Source: Allosphingosinicella sp042666435 (lineage in GTDB: Bacteria > Pseudomonadota > Alphaproteobacteria > Sphingomonadales > Sphingomonadaceae). Taken from it: 64,000 nt of DNA. Shown piece after piece: positions 26,524 through 37,033 of the stretch (its first letter is position 1; the number at the start of each line of letters is the position of its first letter). The translations under genes and the position numbers were made by a program. The notes under the pieces were generated by a model. The model was not told the DNA's origin. It saw nothing but the letters and a program-made list of their open reading frames with translations, and ran no database searches. Location of the stretch: positions 62,001 to 126,000 of the forward strand of contig NZ_JBHTDC010000001.1 in NCBI RefSeq assembly GCF_042666435.1. Reading direction: 5' to 3'.

Positions 26524-28131
26524 ATGCGTGAATTCTCCCAGCTCCTCGATGGTCTCGTCTACACCCGCTCGCGCAACGCGAAGCTGAAGCTGATCGGCGA
26601 CTATCTGAAGCGCATGCCCGATCCCGATCGCGGCTATGCGCTGGCGGCGCTCACCGGCGAGCTCGACCTGCCGGCGGTAAAGCCCGCCGCCGTGCGGGCG
26701 ATCGCCGAGGAACGGGTCGATCCGGTGCTGCTCCATATGAGCCGCGACTATGTCGGCGACATGGCCGAGACGGTGTCCCTGCTCTGGCCGAAGGCGATCG
26801 ACCAGCCGGCGGACGTGGACGACGGCACGCTCCGCCTGTCCAATGTCGTCGAGAGATTGTCGAGCCTCGGACGGTCGGAGGCGCCGGCCGCGCTCGCCCA
26901 CATGCTCGACCATCTCGACGCCAGCGGACGCTATGCGCTGCTCAAGCTCGCCACCGGGGCGTTGCGCATCGGCGTGTCGGCGCGGCTTGCCAAGCTGGCG
27001 CTCGCCCAGGCCTTCGGTCTCGATGTCGACGCGGTCGAGGAGGTCTGGCACGGCATCGGTCCGCCTTATGCGCCGCTCTTCGCCTGGGCGGAGGGGAGGG
27101 GGGAGCAGCCGACCGCCCGCGACGTGCCGGTCTTCCGCCCCTTCATGCTCGCCCATCCGCTGGAGGATCTGCGGGTGTCGATGGAGGAATATGCCGCCGA
27201 ATGGAAATGGGACGGCATCCGCGTCCAGATCGTCCGGGTGGCGGGCGAGACGCGGCTCTATAGCCGGGCCGGGGACGATGTCAGCCGGAGCTTTCCCGAC
27301 GTCGCCGACGCGTTCGATGCCGACGGCGCGGTCGATGGCGAGCTGCTCGTCAAGGGCGCGTCGCAGGGCGCGGATGCCCATGGCGGCGCGGCGGCGAGCT
27401 TCAATGCGCTGCAACAGCGGCTGGGGCGCAAGACCGTCTCGGCGCGGATGCTCGGCGATTATCCGGCCTTCGTTCGGCTTTACGACCTATTGTTCGACGG
27501 CGACGTGGATATCCGCCCGCTGGGCTGGGAGCAGCGCCGGGCGAGGCTGGAGGCCTTCGTCGCCCGTCTCGATCCCGGTCGCTTCGATCTGTCCGCCCTC
27601 ATCCCCGCCGAGAATTTCGAGCGGCTGGAGGAGATACGCGGGGGCGCCCGCGACGCGGCGATCGAGGGGGTGATGCTGAAGCGGCGGGACAGCCCTTATG
27701 TGGCGGGGCGCAAGGCGGGCCACTGGTACAAATGGAAGCGCGAGCCGCTCGTCGCCGACTGCGTGCTGATGTACGCGCAGCGCGGGAGCGGCAAAAGGTC
27801 TTCCTTCTATTCCGATTTCACCTTCGGCTGCTGGACGGAGGAGGGGGAGCTGCTGCCCGTCGGCAAGGCCTATTTCGGCTTTACCGACGAGGAGCTGGCA
27901 TGGCTCGACCGCTTCGTCCGCAACAATACGACGCAGCGCTTCGGGCCGGTGCGCGAAGTGGCGAAGATTCTTGTGCTGGAAGTCGCCTTCGATTCCATCC
28001 ATTCGAGCAAGCGCCACAAATCCGGGCTCGCGATGCGTTTCCCGCGCATCTCCCGGATCAGGCGCGACAAGCCGGCTTCCGAAGCGGACCATGTCGAGAC
28101 CTTGCGGCGAATGGCCGCGTCACCGGCCTGA
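26524..28131 (+). CDS. ATP-dependent DNA ligase (cisplatin-damage-response type)
   Basis: Protein of 535 residues. An N-terminal DNA-binding domain (about 1-200) precedes the nucleotidyl-transferase domain with motif I AEWKWDGIRVQIV (Lys nucleophile near 226), motif III DGELLVKG and motifs IV/V EGVMLKRRDSPYVAGRKAGH and WYKWKREPL. The OB-fold domain closes the protein. This is the bacterial LigB/LigC-like family annotated as cisplatin damage response DNA ligase. It seals nicks in a repair pathway that in many bacteria also includes a nuclease and helicase gene; those are not next to it here. It converges with the giant RTX gene. Confidence 0.92.
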   Translation: MREFSQLLDGLVYTRSRNAKLKLIGDYLKRMPDPDRGYALAALTGELDLPAVKPAAVRAIAEERVDPVLLHMSRDYVGDMAETVSLLWPKAIDQPADVDDGTLRLSNVVERLSSLGRSEAPAALAHMLDHLDASGRYALLKLATGALRIGVSARLAKLALAQAFGLDVDAVEEVWHGIGPPYAPLFAWAEGRGEQPTARDVPVFRPFMLAHPLEDLRVSMEEYAAEWKWDGIRVQIVRVAGETRLYSRAGDDVSRSFPDVADAFDADGAVDGELLVKGASQGADAHGGAAASFNALQQRLGRKTVSARMLGDYPAFVRLYDLLFDGDVDIRPLGWEQRRARLEAFVARLDPGRFDLSALIPAENFERLEEIRGGARDAAIEGVMLKRRDSPYVAGRKAGHWYKWKREPLVADCVLMYAQRGSGKRSSFYSDFTFGCWTEEGELLPVGKAYFGFTDEELAWLDRFVRNNTTQRFGPVREVAKILVLEVAFDSIHSSKRHKSGLAMRFPRISRIRRDKPASEADHVETLRRMAASPA

Positions 28132-28235
28132 GCCGCCGCGCAAATGGTCTCGCGCCAGCCCCTCGCGGCGCTTGCCGTGGCCAGCATGTGGACGCTGGCG
28201 GGGAGAGCAGCCGGCAGTGCGGACGGCACTCCCGC

Positions 28236-31200
28236 CTAAAGCCCGAAATCTCCCACGAACAACTGCGTGACGCCCTCGACCCGGATGTAGAAATCGGCGA
28301 TCTGGTCTCCATTGACGTCGCCCTGGAGGAGAGAGTCGCCCTGGACGACCTGGAAGCGCAGCTCCCCGGCCGCGCCAGAGAAGGCGGCGGTGCCGACGAA
28401 GGCGAATCCCTCGTCCGCCGGCGTTCCGGTGTCGGCGTCGATCTGCTTCAGGTGAATCGTATCGCCTTCCGCCCGGTTGAAGTCGGTGATCCGGTCGGCC
28501 TGACCGGCGATCGTGCTGGCATCGCCGTCGGCGAACAGGAACAGGTCCGCGCCCGCGCCGCCGGTCATCGTATCGCGCTGCCCGCCGCCGACGAGGCGGT
28601 CGTCGCCGTCGCCGCCGAGCAGGATATCGGCCGCATCGCCGCCAAAGAGAAGATCCGCGCCGATCCCGCCCTCCAGCGTGTCGGCTCCCCGTCCGCCGGT
28701 GAGCCAGTCGTTGCCGTCGCCGCCGCGCAGGGTGTCGGTGCCGATTTCGCCGAGCAGCCGGTCGTCGTCGGCGCCGCCCTCCAGCGTGTCCGCGCCGTTG
28801 CCGCCGATCAGGAGATCCTCTCCCGCCAGACCTTCGAGCACATCGTCGCCGCCAGTCCCGATGACGAGGTTATCCAGATCATTGCCAATTCCGCTCCGCG
28901 CCGAGCCGAACAGCCGCAGCTCTTCGACATGGTCCGCGAGAGCATGATCGACATAGGCCTTGGCCTGGTCATAGCCTTCGTTCTCGAACTCCAGAACCGC
29001 GTCGCCGGCGTTGCGGACGTAATAGATGTCGTTGCCCAGGCCGCCCTGGAGGAGGTTGAAACCGGCCTGGCCGTTGATGACGTCATCGCCCTGGCCGCCG
29101 ATCAGCCAATCGTCGCAGCCGCCGCCGGTGAGCCGGAACGATCCGTCGGTCTCGGCCGAGCCGTCGAACCATAATTCTTCCAGCGGGCTCAGCCGGATGG
29201 CTGTCACGATCAGCGTTTCGCCTGCCGCGACCGTCTCGTCGGCCGTGGTCAGCGTGTAGCTGTTGCCGGTCATCAGCGAGATGACCTCGATTCCCCGCAT
29301 GGTGCCGGAATTGAAGACGACCTCGTTGAAATAGTCACCGTCCAGCCGGACGATGTCGCGGCCGTCGCCGCCGTCCACGCCGTCGAATTCGGTGAAGTGG
29401 CCGTTGAACTTGAAGATGTCGTCGCCGCCCAGGCCCTGGACAGTGTCGTTGCCGCCTCTTCCGAGCAGGAAATGATCGGCGCCGGTCGTGCCGGTGATCA
29501 CGTCGTCGCCGGCGCTGCCGAACAGGCGATTGGGATCGGTGGCGAGGCCGGTCACGATGATCTTCACGGTCGCGGTGGCGCCGTCCGCCAGCGTATATTC
29601 GAACGTGTCGACCTTGCGGTCGTTGAGCGCGCCCGATCCGAACTCGGTGAGATTGTCGAAGGCTCCGTTGGGATCGTAATCGAACGTGCCGTCGGCGTTG
29701 AGCGTGAGCAAGGCGCCGGAGGCGAGATTGATCGTCTGGCCGACATTGACGCCGGCGCCCTCGACCGTGGCGACTTCGAGCGTGTCGTCGGCGTCGCTGT
29801 CATTGGCGAAGACGTCGCCGCCGATAATGGCGCTGGCTTCGTCGGTGGTGAAGCTGTCGTCGCCGGCATTGCCCGGATCGTCGACGGCGGCAAGGTTGAC
29901 GATCGCGGTCGCGGTGCCGGTCTGGGCGCCGCCATCGCCGTCCACTATTGTATAGGTAATGGTCCGCGCCGCAGCCGAGGGGTCGTCGGAGACGTTGCTG
30001 TAGGAGATCTGGCGGAGCAGCGCCTCGACCGCGACTGGCGTCGCGGAGGCGTTGAAGTCGATCTCCAGCGGGTCGGAACCGCTCGTCCCGCCGCTGAAGG
30101 TACCGATGACGATGCCCTCATAGCTGACGTCCGCGCCGGACACGCCGATCTGGCCCGCGCCGCCGCCCACAGGATTGATCGTCAGCCGGTCGTCGCCGTC
30201 GCCGTTGGCGGTGATCCCGACCGTCATCGAGCCGCCGTCGAAATCGGCGGAATCGGGATCGGCGAGTGTTGCATCGGGCGCGACCGGGGTGGCCGGATCA
30301 TTCTCGGTATAGGCGAGAACCGCCTCGCTGCCGGCCGCGACGCCGTTGAGGTCCAGAACCGGCGTGTCATTGGCCGCCGCGACGCTCACGTCCCGGGTGA
30401 CGGCAATGCTGGTGTCGTCACCGTCGTCGATCGAGAAGCTGACCGTCCGCGTCGCGGTGTTCGGCGTGTCCGAGCTGTTGGTATAGGTGACCGCTTGCAG
30501 CGCCGCCTGCCATTGCGCCGCCGTCGCCGCGCCGGCCGAGGTGAGCGTGAGGATTCCGCCGGCATAGCTGCTGACGATGATGTCGCCGAATGTGACGCTG
30601 GACGTGTTGTCGAACGCGAGGACGTCCTCGCCCGCCTGGAAATTGCCGGTGATCGAGACGGTGGCGCTCTCGAACGCGGTGTCGTCGATATCCGTCAGCG
30701 TCAATGCGGCGTCGATCGCGACGGGCGTCGAGACGGCATTGGCGCCTTCCGTGAAGGCGGTGGTGCCGGCGGTGGCGGCGAGCTCCGGCGCGTCGTTGAC
30801 CGCGGCCAGGTCGATGGCGACCGTGTCGGTGACCAGCTCGGAGAGCGTCAGCGACAGATTGTCGGCATAGCCGTCCGTATAGATGCCTTCATCATGGGCC
30901 GCCGACAGCAAAACCTCGATCGAGCGGGTGCCGGGGGGCAGCAGTGCCAAGGTGGCGTCGAGGAGGAGCTGGGTTTCGTCCGCGCGGTCCGTCGGCCCCG
31001 TGCCGCCGATCTCGGCCGTGCTCAGCTCGTCGCCGTTCACGTCGAGGAACCGCACCGTCAGCGTCATCGCGTCGGCCTGCGTCCCGAGGCCGCCGAAATA
31101 GCCGCTGACATTGGCGAGCATCGCGCCGCCGTCGATGGTCGCGGCATGGCCGCTGACGTCGATCGTCTGGGTGATGGCCGAGGAGGCCCCGCCTGGACCG

Positions 31201-34200
31201 CCGGCGAAGAAGTCGCTGCCGCCACTGATGGGCGCGCTGTCGTCGCCCGCGTTGATCAGGTTGGGATCGACCCCGCCGCTGGCATATTGAATCGCGGTGA
31301 GGCCGCCATTGCCCACTCGGGCCCAGCCGTCCGGCAGGACCGACCCGGTATAATCGGCGGCGCCGGTGCCGGTCTCCGCGCCCGGGTTGACGATCAGATT
31401 GGGACCGGTGAAGCCGTTGTCGTTGACGCTGATATTGAGATCGCGGCTGCCGTTCGAATCGGGCGCGCCGAGATAGGTCAGGCCTTCGAGCGCGGCGTTG
31501 ACCGCCGCGGCGCCGCCGGTAATCGCCACCTGTCCGGTGCCGTCGCCGATCACGGCGAACAGGCCGGCGGTGGAGCCGAGCGTGAGGGTGCCGTCGGCAA
31601 CCCCGAGGACGACCGAGATGAAGCCGCCGTCGAGATCGATGTCGGACACGGTGATGGCGTTGCCGTTGCCGCTGCTGAAGACGACGGCCACGTCTTCCGA
31701 GCCGCCTTGCGTCTCGGGCGCGACAAGCGCCGGCGCGTCGTTGATCGCGCCGACATCGAACGTGATGGTGTTGGCGCTCTGATCGGTGTCGACGCCGCCA
31801 TTGGCGGTGCCGCCATCGTCCTTCACCTGGAAGGTGAAGCTGGCGTAATCGTCGCCATACCCGTTCGCGGCCGGCTGGTAGAACAGGTTCCCGGCGTCGA
31901 TATCGGCGACCGATACCGCCTGGCCCGCGGAGACGGGGATGTTCAAGAACCCGATAGGCGGACCGAAATCGAAGCGAAGGAGGATCGTCCCCTCGGCCGG
32001 CAAGGTGGTGATGACCACCGACTGCAAGGCGTCGCCTTCGACGGGATCGGAGAAGCCGAAATCGCCCTGCTCGAACGTGTGGATCGCATCCTCGTCGATC
32101 CCGATCGTGTTGTCCGTGCCCTCGGGCTCGTCGTTGATCGGAGTGACGTTCACGTTGAGCAGGTTCGGCGTCGTGTCGGCATTCTGGCCGGCGCCGGTGG
32201 TGCCGCCGTCGTCGACCACGGTGAAGGTGATCGAGCCCGAGCCGTCACCGCTGACGTCGGCGTCGGGCACGAAGGTGAGCTTGCCCAGATCGATGTCGGT
32301 GACGAGATAGTCGCCGGTCGGGAAGCTGGTGATCGCGACCGGATCGTTCCCGCCCGCCCCGTCGGCGTCCCAGTAGAGGGTGCCGCCGGTCGGCGCGGCG
32401 CCGAAGCGGACCGCGCGGAAGGCATCGCCGTCCACGTCGCTGAATCCGAAATGGGCCGAGGTGAGCGTGTGAACGCTATCCTCGTTGATCGTGATCGTGC
32501 TGCTCATCCCGCTCGGTGAATCATTCTGCGCGACGACCTGGAGGTTGAATGAGAGGACATTGCTGTCGTCGTCGCCGTCATTGGCGCGGATCTGAATGGT
32601 CCGATTGTTCTCTGTCGGTTCCTCGGAGAGATTGTCGTAGGTCACCGCCCGTGCCGCCGCCTGGAACTGGGCGAGCGTCGCCGCGCCGCCTGCCGAAGTC
32701 AGCGTCAATGCGCCCGTCAGGCTGTCATAGCTGCCGGTGATGTCGCCGAACGTCACCGCATTGTCGTTGACGAAGGCGAGCACGTCTTCGGCCGACGCAT
32801 GGTTGGCGGTGATCGCGACGGTGACGCTGCTCAGCGTCGTATCGTCGACGTCCGAAAGCGTGACCGTGTTGTTGACGAATATATGGTCGGCCGCGCCGTT
32901 GACGCCTTCGGCGAACACCCGCAGCGCCGTCGATCCGCCGACCACGCTGGGGTCGTTGACCGGATCGACGTCCACCGTGGTGGTGATGGGAAGCGTGTCC
33001 TGCCCGGTATTGGCGGTGCCATCGCCGTCGACCAGGGTCCAGGTGATCGTGCGGTCGCCGTCGGTCGGGTTGTCGCCGCCTATATTGTTGTAGGCGATCG
33101 CGCGTGCCAGCTCCGCGACCGCGGCCGGAGTCGCGTCGGCATCGAAAGTGACGGCGAGCGGGCCGCTGCTGTTGTGGCCCGTATAAGTGCCGATCTGTAT
33201 GCCGTTCACGAACACGGCGGTCGCGTTGAACGAGACCGTGCCCGTCAGGCGGATCACCAGCCGGTCCTCGCCGGAAACAAGGCCGTCGGTGATCGCGACG
33301 GTCAGGCTGCCGCCGTCGAAATTGGCGCTGTCGACATCGGCGAAGGACGCGTTCGACCCCGCGTCGAGCAGGGCCGCCAAGGCCTGGCCCTCTGTCCAGG
33401 TGGCGGAATCACCCTGCAGCAGCGCCGAGGTCGGCGCGTCGTTGACGGGGGTGATGTCCTGGCTGAGCACGACGGTGCCGACCGAATAGACGGAGCCCGT
33501 GCCGGTAATCGGCGGCGCCGGGTTGAGATCGACCGTGCCGCCGTTAGTAATCGCCGGGCCGCCGGATTCGATCAGGTGGGCGGTCAGGGTTGGCGCGGCT
33601 CCGTTATAATTCAACGCCGGGTTGAAGCGGATGAGGGTCGCGGCGGTGAAGGTCTTGGCCGCGTCTGCCGAGGCCGCGCCGATATTCTCCCAGCTGTCGC
33701 CGTCCCAATATTGCCAATTGCCGTTCGCGTTCGAGCCGTTGGCGACGATGGCGATGCCGGCGAGCGTGTCTCCGGGCGTCCCGGTCGGGTTTGCCCCGCC
33801 TTGGTCCTGGTCGTCGAGCGCGTCGGAGAAGCTGGCGCCGAACAGGGTCGAGACCGAGGGAGCGGTCAAGTTGGTGAGCGGCTGGTCCTCCAATATGGTC
33901 GGCGCGTCCTGGGTCGTATCGATCACCGTCGGCGCGTCGTTGACGTCGGCGACGTTGAGCGACTTGACGTCGATATCGGCCTCGGAGGTGCCGTCTCCGG
34001 TGTCGCCCGGATCGTTGCCGTTGAGGCCGTTATCGTTGGTGGTGATGGTCAGCGGATCGGTGCCGTTGAAATTGGCGTTGGGCGTGTAGATGAGGGCGTT
34101 GGCCTGGTTGGAGCCGTTCACCGCCTCCAGCGTCTTGTTGATCTGGTTCTGGGTGCCGGTGAGGACCAAAGTCCCGGTGCCGTTGCCGGTCACCTCGCCC

Positions 34201-36587
34201 GCCGCCAGTCCGCCGGCGACGTCGGTACGGATGGTGAGCGTGCCGTTGGCGACGCTCAAAGTCACCGAAATGTCCTGGGTCGACGGATTGGCGTCGGGAT
34301 CCGAGACCGAGATGCCGGTGACGGCGTTCGACGGCGCGACGACTGGCGGGCCTGCGCTCCCGGCCGTGCCGGTCGTGTCCTCGGTGAAGTTCATCGCCGC
34401 GCCGGCGACGTTGACCGGGGCGTCGTTGATGCCGACGACGTTGACGGTGACCCCCGCCGGATCGCTGTAGGCGAGGCCGTCGGTCACCTGGAAGGTGATG
34501 GTGCGGGTCGGGCTGAGGCCGAAGTCGGTCGGGTTGTCGCCCGAATTGGTGAAGGTGATGGTGTCGAGCACCGTCGCATATTGGGCATAGCTGGCGCTGC
34601 CGGTCAGCGTCAGGACGCCCGTGCTAGCATTGTAGCTGCCGGTGATGCCGCCGCTCAGGGTGAAGCCGAGCACGTCGCCGGGCTGGAAGCCGGTGATCGC
34701 GACCACCGCGCCCTTCAAATTGGTGGTGTCGAAATCGTTGATGGTCGGCGCGCCGCCGATGTTGAGCGGAGTTCCGGCCGCCGAATTGACGCCGGCCGTC
34801 TCGGTATAGGTGACGTTGTTGCTCGAAAGCGCGGTGATGACCGGCGCGTAATTGATCTCCATGCCCTTGACGGCGCCGTTGGCGGTCGGCTCGAAAATGT
34901 CGGCGAAATGGGTTGGCGCGCCGGTTCCGATCAGCGAGCCGGTCCAGATGTTGCCGCCATTCTCGTCGGTGAGGGGCGTCCCGTCGAACGCATGGTCGGT
35001 GCTCGACTGGTCGGTGAGATAATAGCGGTCGCCGATCGAATCGACCTCGATGTCGTGGAGCAGAGTGGTCGGGAAGCCCTGCGGCGTGTTGTGCGAACTG
35101 TTCCCCGGCTGCTGCCAGACCTCGGTCATCACCAGGGTCGTCATGTCGAGCTTGAACACGCCGCCGGTGCCGGCGGCGCCGAGCCGTCCGGTGACGAACC
35201 ACACGGTGTTCGTATCGGGATCATAATCGATGCCGCGCACCGATCCTTCCACGTCGTCGATCCGGCCCGGCTGGTATCCCGCGTCCGGCGCTCCGGCATT
35301 GGCGATCGGGACGATCGCGTAATTCTCGACCAGGGGGTTCGGCGCGGCGGCGTTGAGCGGCGCCGTCAGCCGGACGATGTAATTGTGCAGCACCTGCCCG
35401 GCGCCGGCGTCGACGGTGACATAGGTGAAGTAAGCGGTGTTGTTCACCGTATCGATGACGAAATCCTCGATGCCGCCGGCGAAGCCGATCACCGGATCGG
35501 GGGCGAGGTCGATCGGGCCCCAGTCGCGAACGCTCCCGCCATTATAGTCGATCGACTTGAAATTGTGGCCGACAAGCAGGTCGCCTTCGGTGAAGAAGAT
35601 GCGGTTGGTGTTCTTGTCGAGCTCGATGCCCTGGATGAACTTGTCGTCGTTCGAATCCGCGCTGTCGTTGTTATATTCGTAGACCGTCGTGAAGGTGGGC
35701 GTGCCGCCGGTGTTGGTGAGATCGGCGATATTGCCCTTCACGATGCGGGTGATGTCGGTGCCCTCGTTCATCACCGCGAACCAGACGCCGTCCTCGAGAT
35801 CGAAGGCGATGTCCTCCATCGAGATGAAGGCCGGGTTGTCGCGCAGCAAGCGGGTCAGGTTGGCGCCGACGTTCGAGGCCTCGTCATTGTCGACGCGCAC
35901 GATCGCGTCCGACTGGCCGCCGCCGGTCATCGCCCCGAACAATTGCATGTCGGGCGCGGTGAGCGGCCCGCTCAGGTTCACGTTGGCGCGGTCGTCGTAG
36001 AGCGTGCCGCCATTCTCGCCGATGTCGCTGCCGTGCCAGTTATTGGCCTCGTCGGCTATCTCCTGGAGCTGGTGCTGCGGGCTGCCGGTCGGATGGCCCC
36101 CGAACGAGGCATTGTCGTGGACCACGGTGATCGCCGTGCCGGCCGCTTCCGAAAGGCCGGTGTTGACGAGCGAGCCGTTGAACGTCGAATTCCCGTCGGC
36201 GATCTCGGCCGCGAACAGGAATTCGGTCGGCGTGTTGGCGTCGGTGCCCTGATAGGCGTAAATCGTCTCGCCCGTGGTGTCGCTAAGGTTGATGCCGGCG
36301 GCGGCGAGCTGGGCGGATGTGATGGTGATCACCGTCCCGACGGGAATGTCCGCTCCCGCCGTGTAGGTGAAGGTTCCCTCATTGGCGGCGTTGGTGAAGC
36401 TGCCGTCGTTGAGCATGGTGCTGCCGGCACGCGGCGTCCAGGTCCGGTCGGTGAAGTGGATGACGGTGCCGCTGCCGATCGGCGCCAGCACGACGAAGCG
36501 CAGAATGTCGTCGTCGGCCGTGTTGGTGTCGTCCGTGGCATAGGAAACCAGTGCCAAAGCGCCGGCGCGAAGCGTAGAAGCGACCAT
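28236..36587 (-). CDS. Giant cadherin-like/RTX type I secretion protein (2783 aa)
   Basis: Protein of 2783 residues, the largest in the window. It lacks a classical signal peptide. Residues 1-590 hold a unique N-terminal region with DDDILRFVVLAPIGSGTVIH and a beta-propeller-like stretch (TNRIFFTEGDLLVGHNF, GIDYDPDTNTVWFVTGRLGA). Residues about 590-2340 are about ten bacterial cadherin/VCBS-like repeats, each starting with a VNDAP-type motif (INDAPVNV, VNDAPTVI, VNDPSVVG, QNDSPSGM, INDEPEGT, INDAPALV, VNDAPELA). Residues about 2350-2680 are calcium-binding RTX repeats (GGNGADTLEGGADDDRLLGE). A final uncharged stretch ends QLFVGDFGL. Such proteins pass through type I secretion machinery and act as surface adhesins. 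The secretion genes are not in the window. The start ATG has AGGGG upstream. Confidence 0.9.
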   Translation of the reverse strand: MVASTLRAGALALVSYATDDTNTADDDILRFVVLAPIGSGTVIHFTDRTWTPRAGSTMLNDGSFTNAANEGTFTYTAGADIPVGTVITITSAQLAAAGINLSDTTGETIYAYQGTDANTPTEFLFAAEIADGNSTFNGSLVNTGLSEAAGTAITVVHDNASFGGHPTGSPQHQLQEIADEANNWHGSDIGENGGTLYDDRANVNLSGPLTAPDMQLFGAMTGGGQSDAIVRVDNDEASNVGANLTRLLRDNPAFISMEDIAFDLEDGVWFAVMNEGTDITRIVKGNIADLTNTGGTPTFTTVYEYNNDSADSNDDKFIQGIELDKNTNRIFFTEGDLLVGHNFKSIDYNGGSVRDWGPIDLAPDPVIGFAGGIEDFVIDTVNNTAYFTYVTVDAGAGQVLHNYIVRLTAPLNAAAPNPLVENYAIVPIANAGAPDAGYQPGRIDDVEGSVRGIDYDPDTNTVWFVTGRLGAAGTGGVFKLDMTTLVMTEVWQQPGNSSHNTPQGFPTTLLHDIEVDSIGDRYYLTDQSSTDHAFDGTPLTDENGGNIWTGSLIGTGAPTHFADIFEPTANGAVKGMEINYAPVITALSSNNVTYTETAGVNSAAGTPLNIGGAPTINDFDTTNLKGAVVAITGFQPGDVLGFTLSGGITGSYNASTGVLTLTGSASYAQYATVLDTITFTNSGDNPTDFGLSPTRTITFQVTDGLAYSDPAGVTVNVVGINDAPVNVAGAAMNFTEDTTGTAGSAGPPVVAPSNAVTGISVSDPDANPSTQDISVTLSVANGTLTIRTDVAGGLAAGEVTGNGTGTLVLTGTQNQINKTLEAVNGSNQANALIYTPNANFNGTDPLTITTNDNGLNGNDPGDTGDGTSEADIDVKSLNVADVNDAPTVIDTTQDAPTILEDQPLTNLTAPSVSTLFGASFSDALDDQDQGGANPTGTPGDTLAGIAIVANGSNANGNWQYWDGDSWENIGAASADAAKTFTAATLIRFNPALNYNGAAPTLTAHLIESGGPAITNGGTVDLNPAPPITGTGSVYSVGTVVLSQDITPVNDAPTSALLQGDSATWTEGQALAALLDAGSNASFADVDSANFDGGSLTVAITDGLVSGEDRLVIRLTGTVSFNATAVFVNGIQIGTYTGHNSSGPLAVTFDADATPAAVAELARAIAYNNIGGDNPTDGDRTITWTLVDGDGTANTGQDTLPITTTVDVDPVNDPSVVGGSTALRVFAEGVNGAADHIFVNNTVTLSDVDDTTLSSVTVAITANHASAEDVLAFVNDNAVTFGDITGSYDSLTGALTLTSAGGAATLAQFQAAARAVTYDNLSEEPTENNRTIQIRANDGDDDSNVLSFNLQVVAQNDSPSGMSSTITINEDSVHTLTSAHFGFSDVDGDAFRAVRFGAAPTGGTLYWDADGAGGNDPVAITSFPTGDYLVTDIDLGKLTFVPDADVSGDGSGSITFTVVDDGGTTGAGQNADTTPNLLNVNVTPINDEPEGTDNTIGIDEDAIHTFEQGDFGFSDPVEGDALQSVVITTLPAEGTILLRFDFGPPIGFLNIPVSAGQAVSVADIDAGNLFYQPAANGYGDDYASFTFQVKDDGGTANGGVDTDQSANTITFDVGAINDAPALVAPETQGGSEDVAVVFSSGNGNAITVSDIDLDGGFISVVLGVADGTLTLGSTAGLFAVIGDGTGQVAITGGAAAVNAALEGLTYLGAPDSNGSRDLNISVNDNGFTGPNLIVNPGAETGTGAADYTGSVLPDGWARVGNGGLTAIQYASGGVDPNLINAGDDSAPISGGSDFFAGGPGGASSAITQTIDVSGHAATIDGGAMLANVSGYFGGLGTQADAMTLTVRFLDVNGDELSTAEIGGTGPTDRADETQLLLDATLALLPPGTRSIEVLLSAAHDEGIYTDGYADNLSLTLSELVTDTVAIDLAAVNDAPELAATAGTTAFTEGANAVSTPVAIDAALTLTDIDDTAFESATVSITGNFQAGEDVLAFDNTSSVTFGDIIVSSYAGGILTLTSAGAATAAQWQAALQAVTYTNSSDTPNTATRTVSFSIDDGDDTSIAVTRDVSVAAANDTPVLDLNGVAAGSEAVLAYTENDPATPVAPDATLADPDSADFDGGSMTVGITANGDGDDRLTINPVGGGAGQIGVSGADVSYEGIVIGTFSGGTSGSDPLEIDFNASATPVAVEALLRQISYSNVSDDPSAAARTITYTIVDGDGGAQTGTATAIVNLAAVDDPGNAGDDSFTTDEASAIIGGDVFANDSDADDTLEVATVEGAGVNVGQTINLASGALLTLNADGTFDYDPNGAFDNLTEFGSGALNDRKVDTFEYTLADGATATVKIIVTGLATDPNRLFGSAGDDVITGTTGADHFLLGRGGNDTVQGLGGDDIFKFNGHFTEFDGVDGGDGRDIVRLDGDYFNEVVFNSGTMRGIEVISLMTGNSYTLTTADETVAAGETLIVTAIRLSPLEELWFDGSAETDGSFRLTGGGCDDWLIGGQGDDVINGQAGFNLLQGGLGNDIYYVRNAGDAVLEFENEGYDQAKAYVDHALADHVEELRLFGSARSGIGNDLDNLVIGTGGDDVLEGLAGEDLLIGGNGADTLEGGADDDRLLGEIGTDTLRGGDGNDWLTGGRGADTLEGGIGADLLFGGDAADILLGGDGDDRLVGGGQRDTMTGGAGADLFLFADGDASTIAGQADRITDFNRAEGDTIHLKQIDADTGTPADEGFAFVGTAAFSGAAGELRFQVVQGDSLLQGDVNGDQIADFYIRVEGVTQLFVGDFGL

Positions 36588-37033
36588 TTCCAGAACCCCT
36601 TATCGGCAGACCGCCCGCGCCCCCCGGCGCGAGCTCGATCTCGCGCCCCTCCCTTCGCACAGATTGGGGGGGCTTTCCACCGGAATCCCATGGTCATTCT
36701 TCGTTTCGGACCAGAAAACGCACGGCCAGGAGTCAATCATGTCAGCGACTTATCTGGAAAAGCGCCAATACAGGCCTCCGCCGCCCGCGGCCCTTTATTT
36801 GGCCCGTATCCGGGCAAAGCCGGTTTGACAGGCCAGCGGGTTGCGCCCACACTGCGCACACGATCCGAAGGAGGGGGAGTCGCACATGCCAATGTCGGCA
36901 CGGCGTCGTCGCCAAATCGGCCGTAAACTGTCTCGCGACAGGGGGTTGCGGGGCAGGCGCGCGGGCGGTCACGGCTTTGCCGCGGCACCCGTCCGAGTCG
37001 AGCTTGAGCGGATTTAGGGAGAGGGAATAGTCG
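36588..37033. other. Divergent intergenic region between giant adhesin and collar genes
   Basis: About 446 bases holding the divergent control region of the two gene groups. The only coding candidate is the 43-codon frame at 36886, listed separately. A short palindrome-rich stretch GCGCCCCCCGGCGCGAGCTCG is near 36617. No clear sigma-70 promoter was identified by eye. Confidence 0.6.
36886..37017 (+). CDS. Possible 43-residue basic peptide
   Basis: The ATG at 36886 is preceded by CCGAAGGAGGGGGAG, an unusually strong ribosome binding site, and the frame runs 43 codons to TAG at 37015. The product (MPMSARRRRQIGRKLSRDRG and onward, ending VELERI) is Arg-rich and resembles nothing known. It could instead be a leader of the collar operon that follows 16 bases later. 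Only the site and frame support it. Confidence 0.3.
   Translation: MPMSARRRRQIGRKLSRDRGLRGRRAGGHGFAAAPVRVELERI

Noticed and set aside
29397..36926. Very long plus-strand open frames (1040 and 1375 codons) opposite the giant adhesin gene
   Set aside because: They are antisense to a coherent 2783-residue cadherin/RTX protein. Their composition is Arg/Gly/Val rich with no motif, the usual shadow of high-GC repeat coding.
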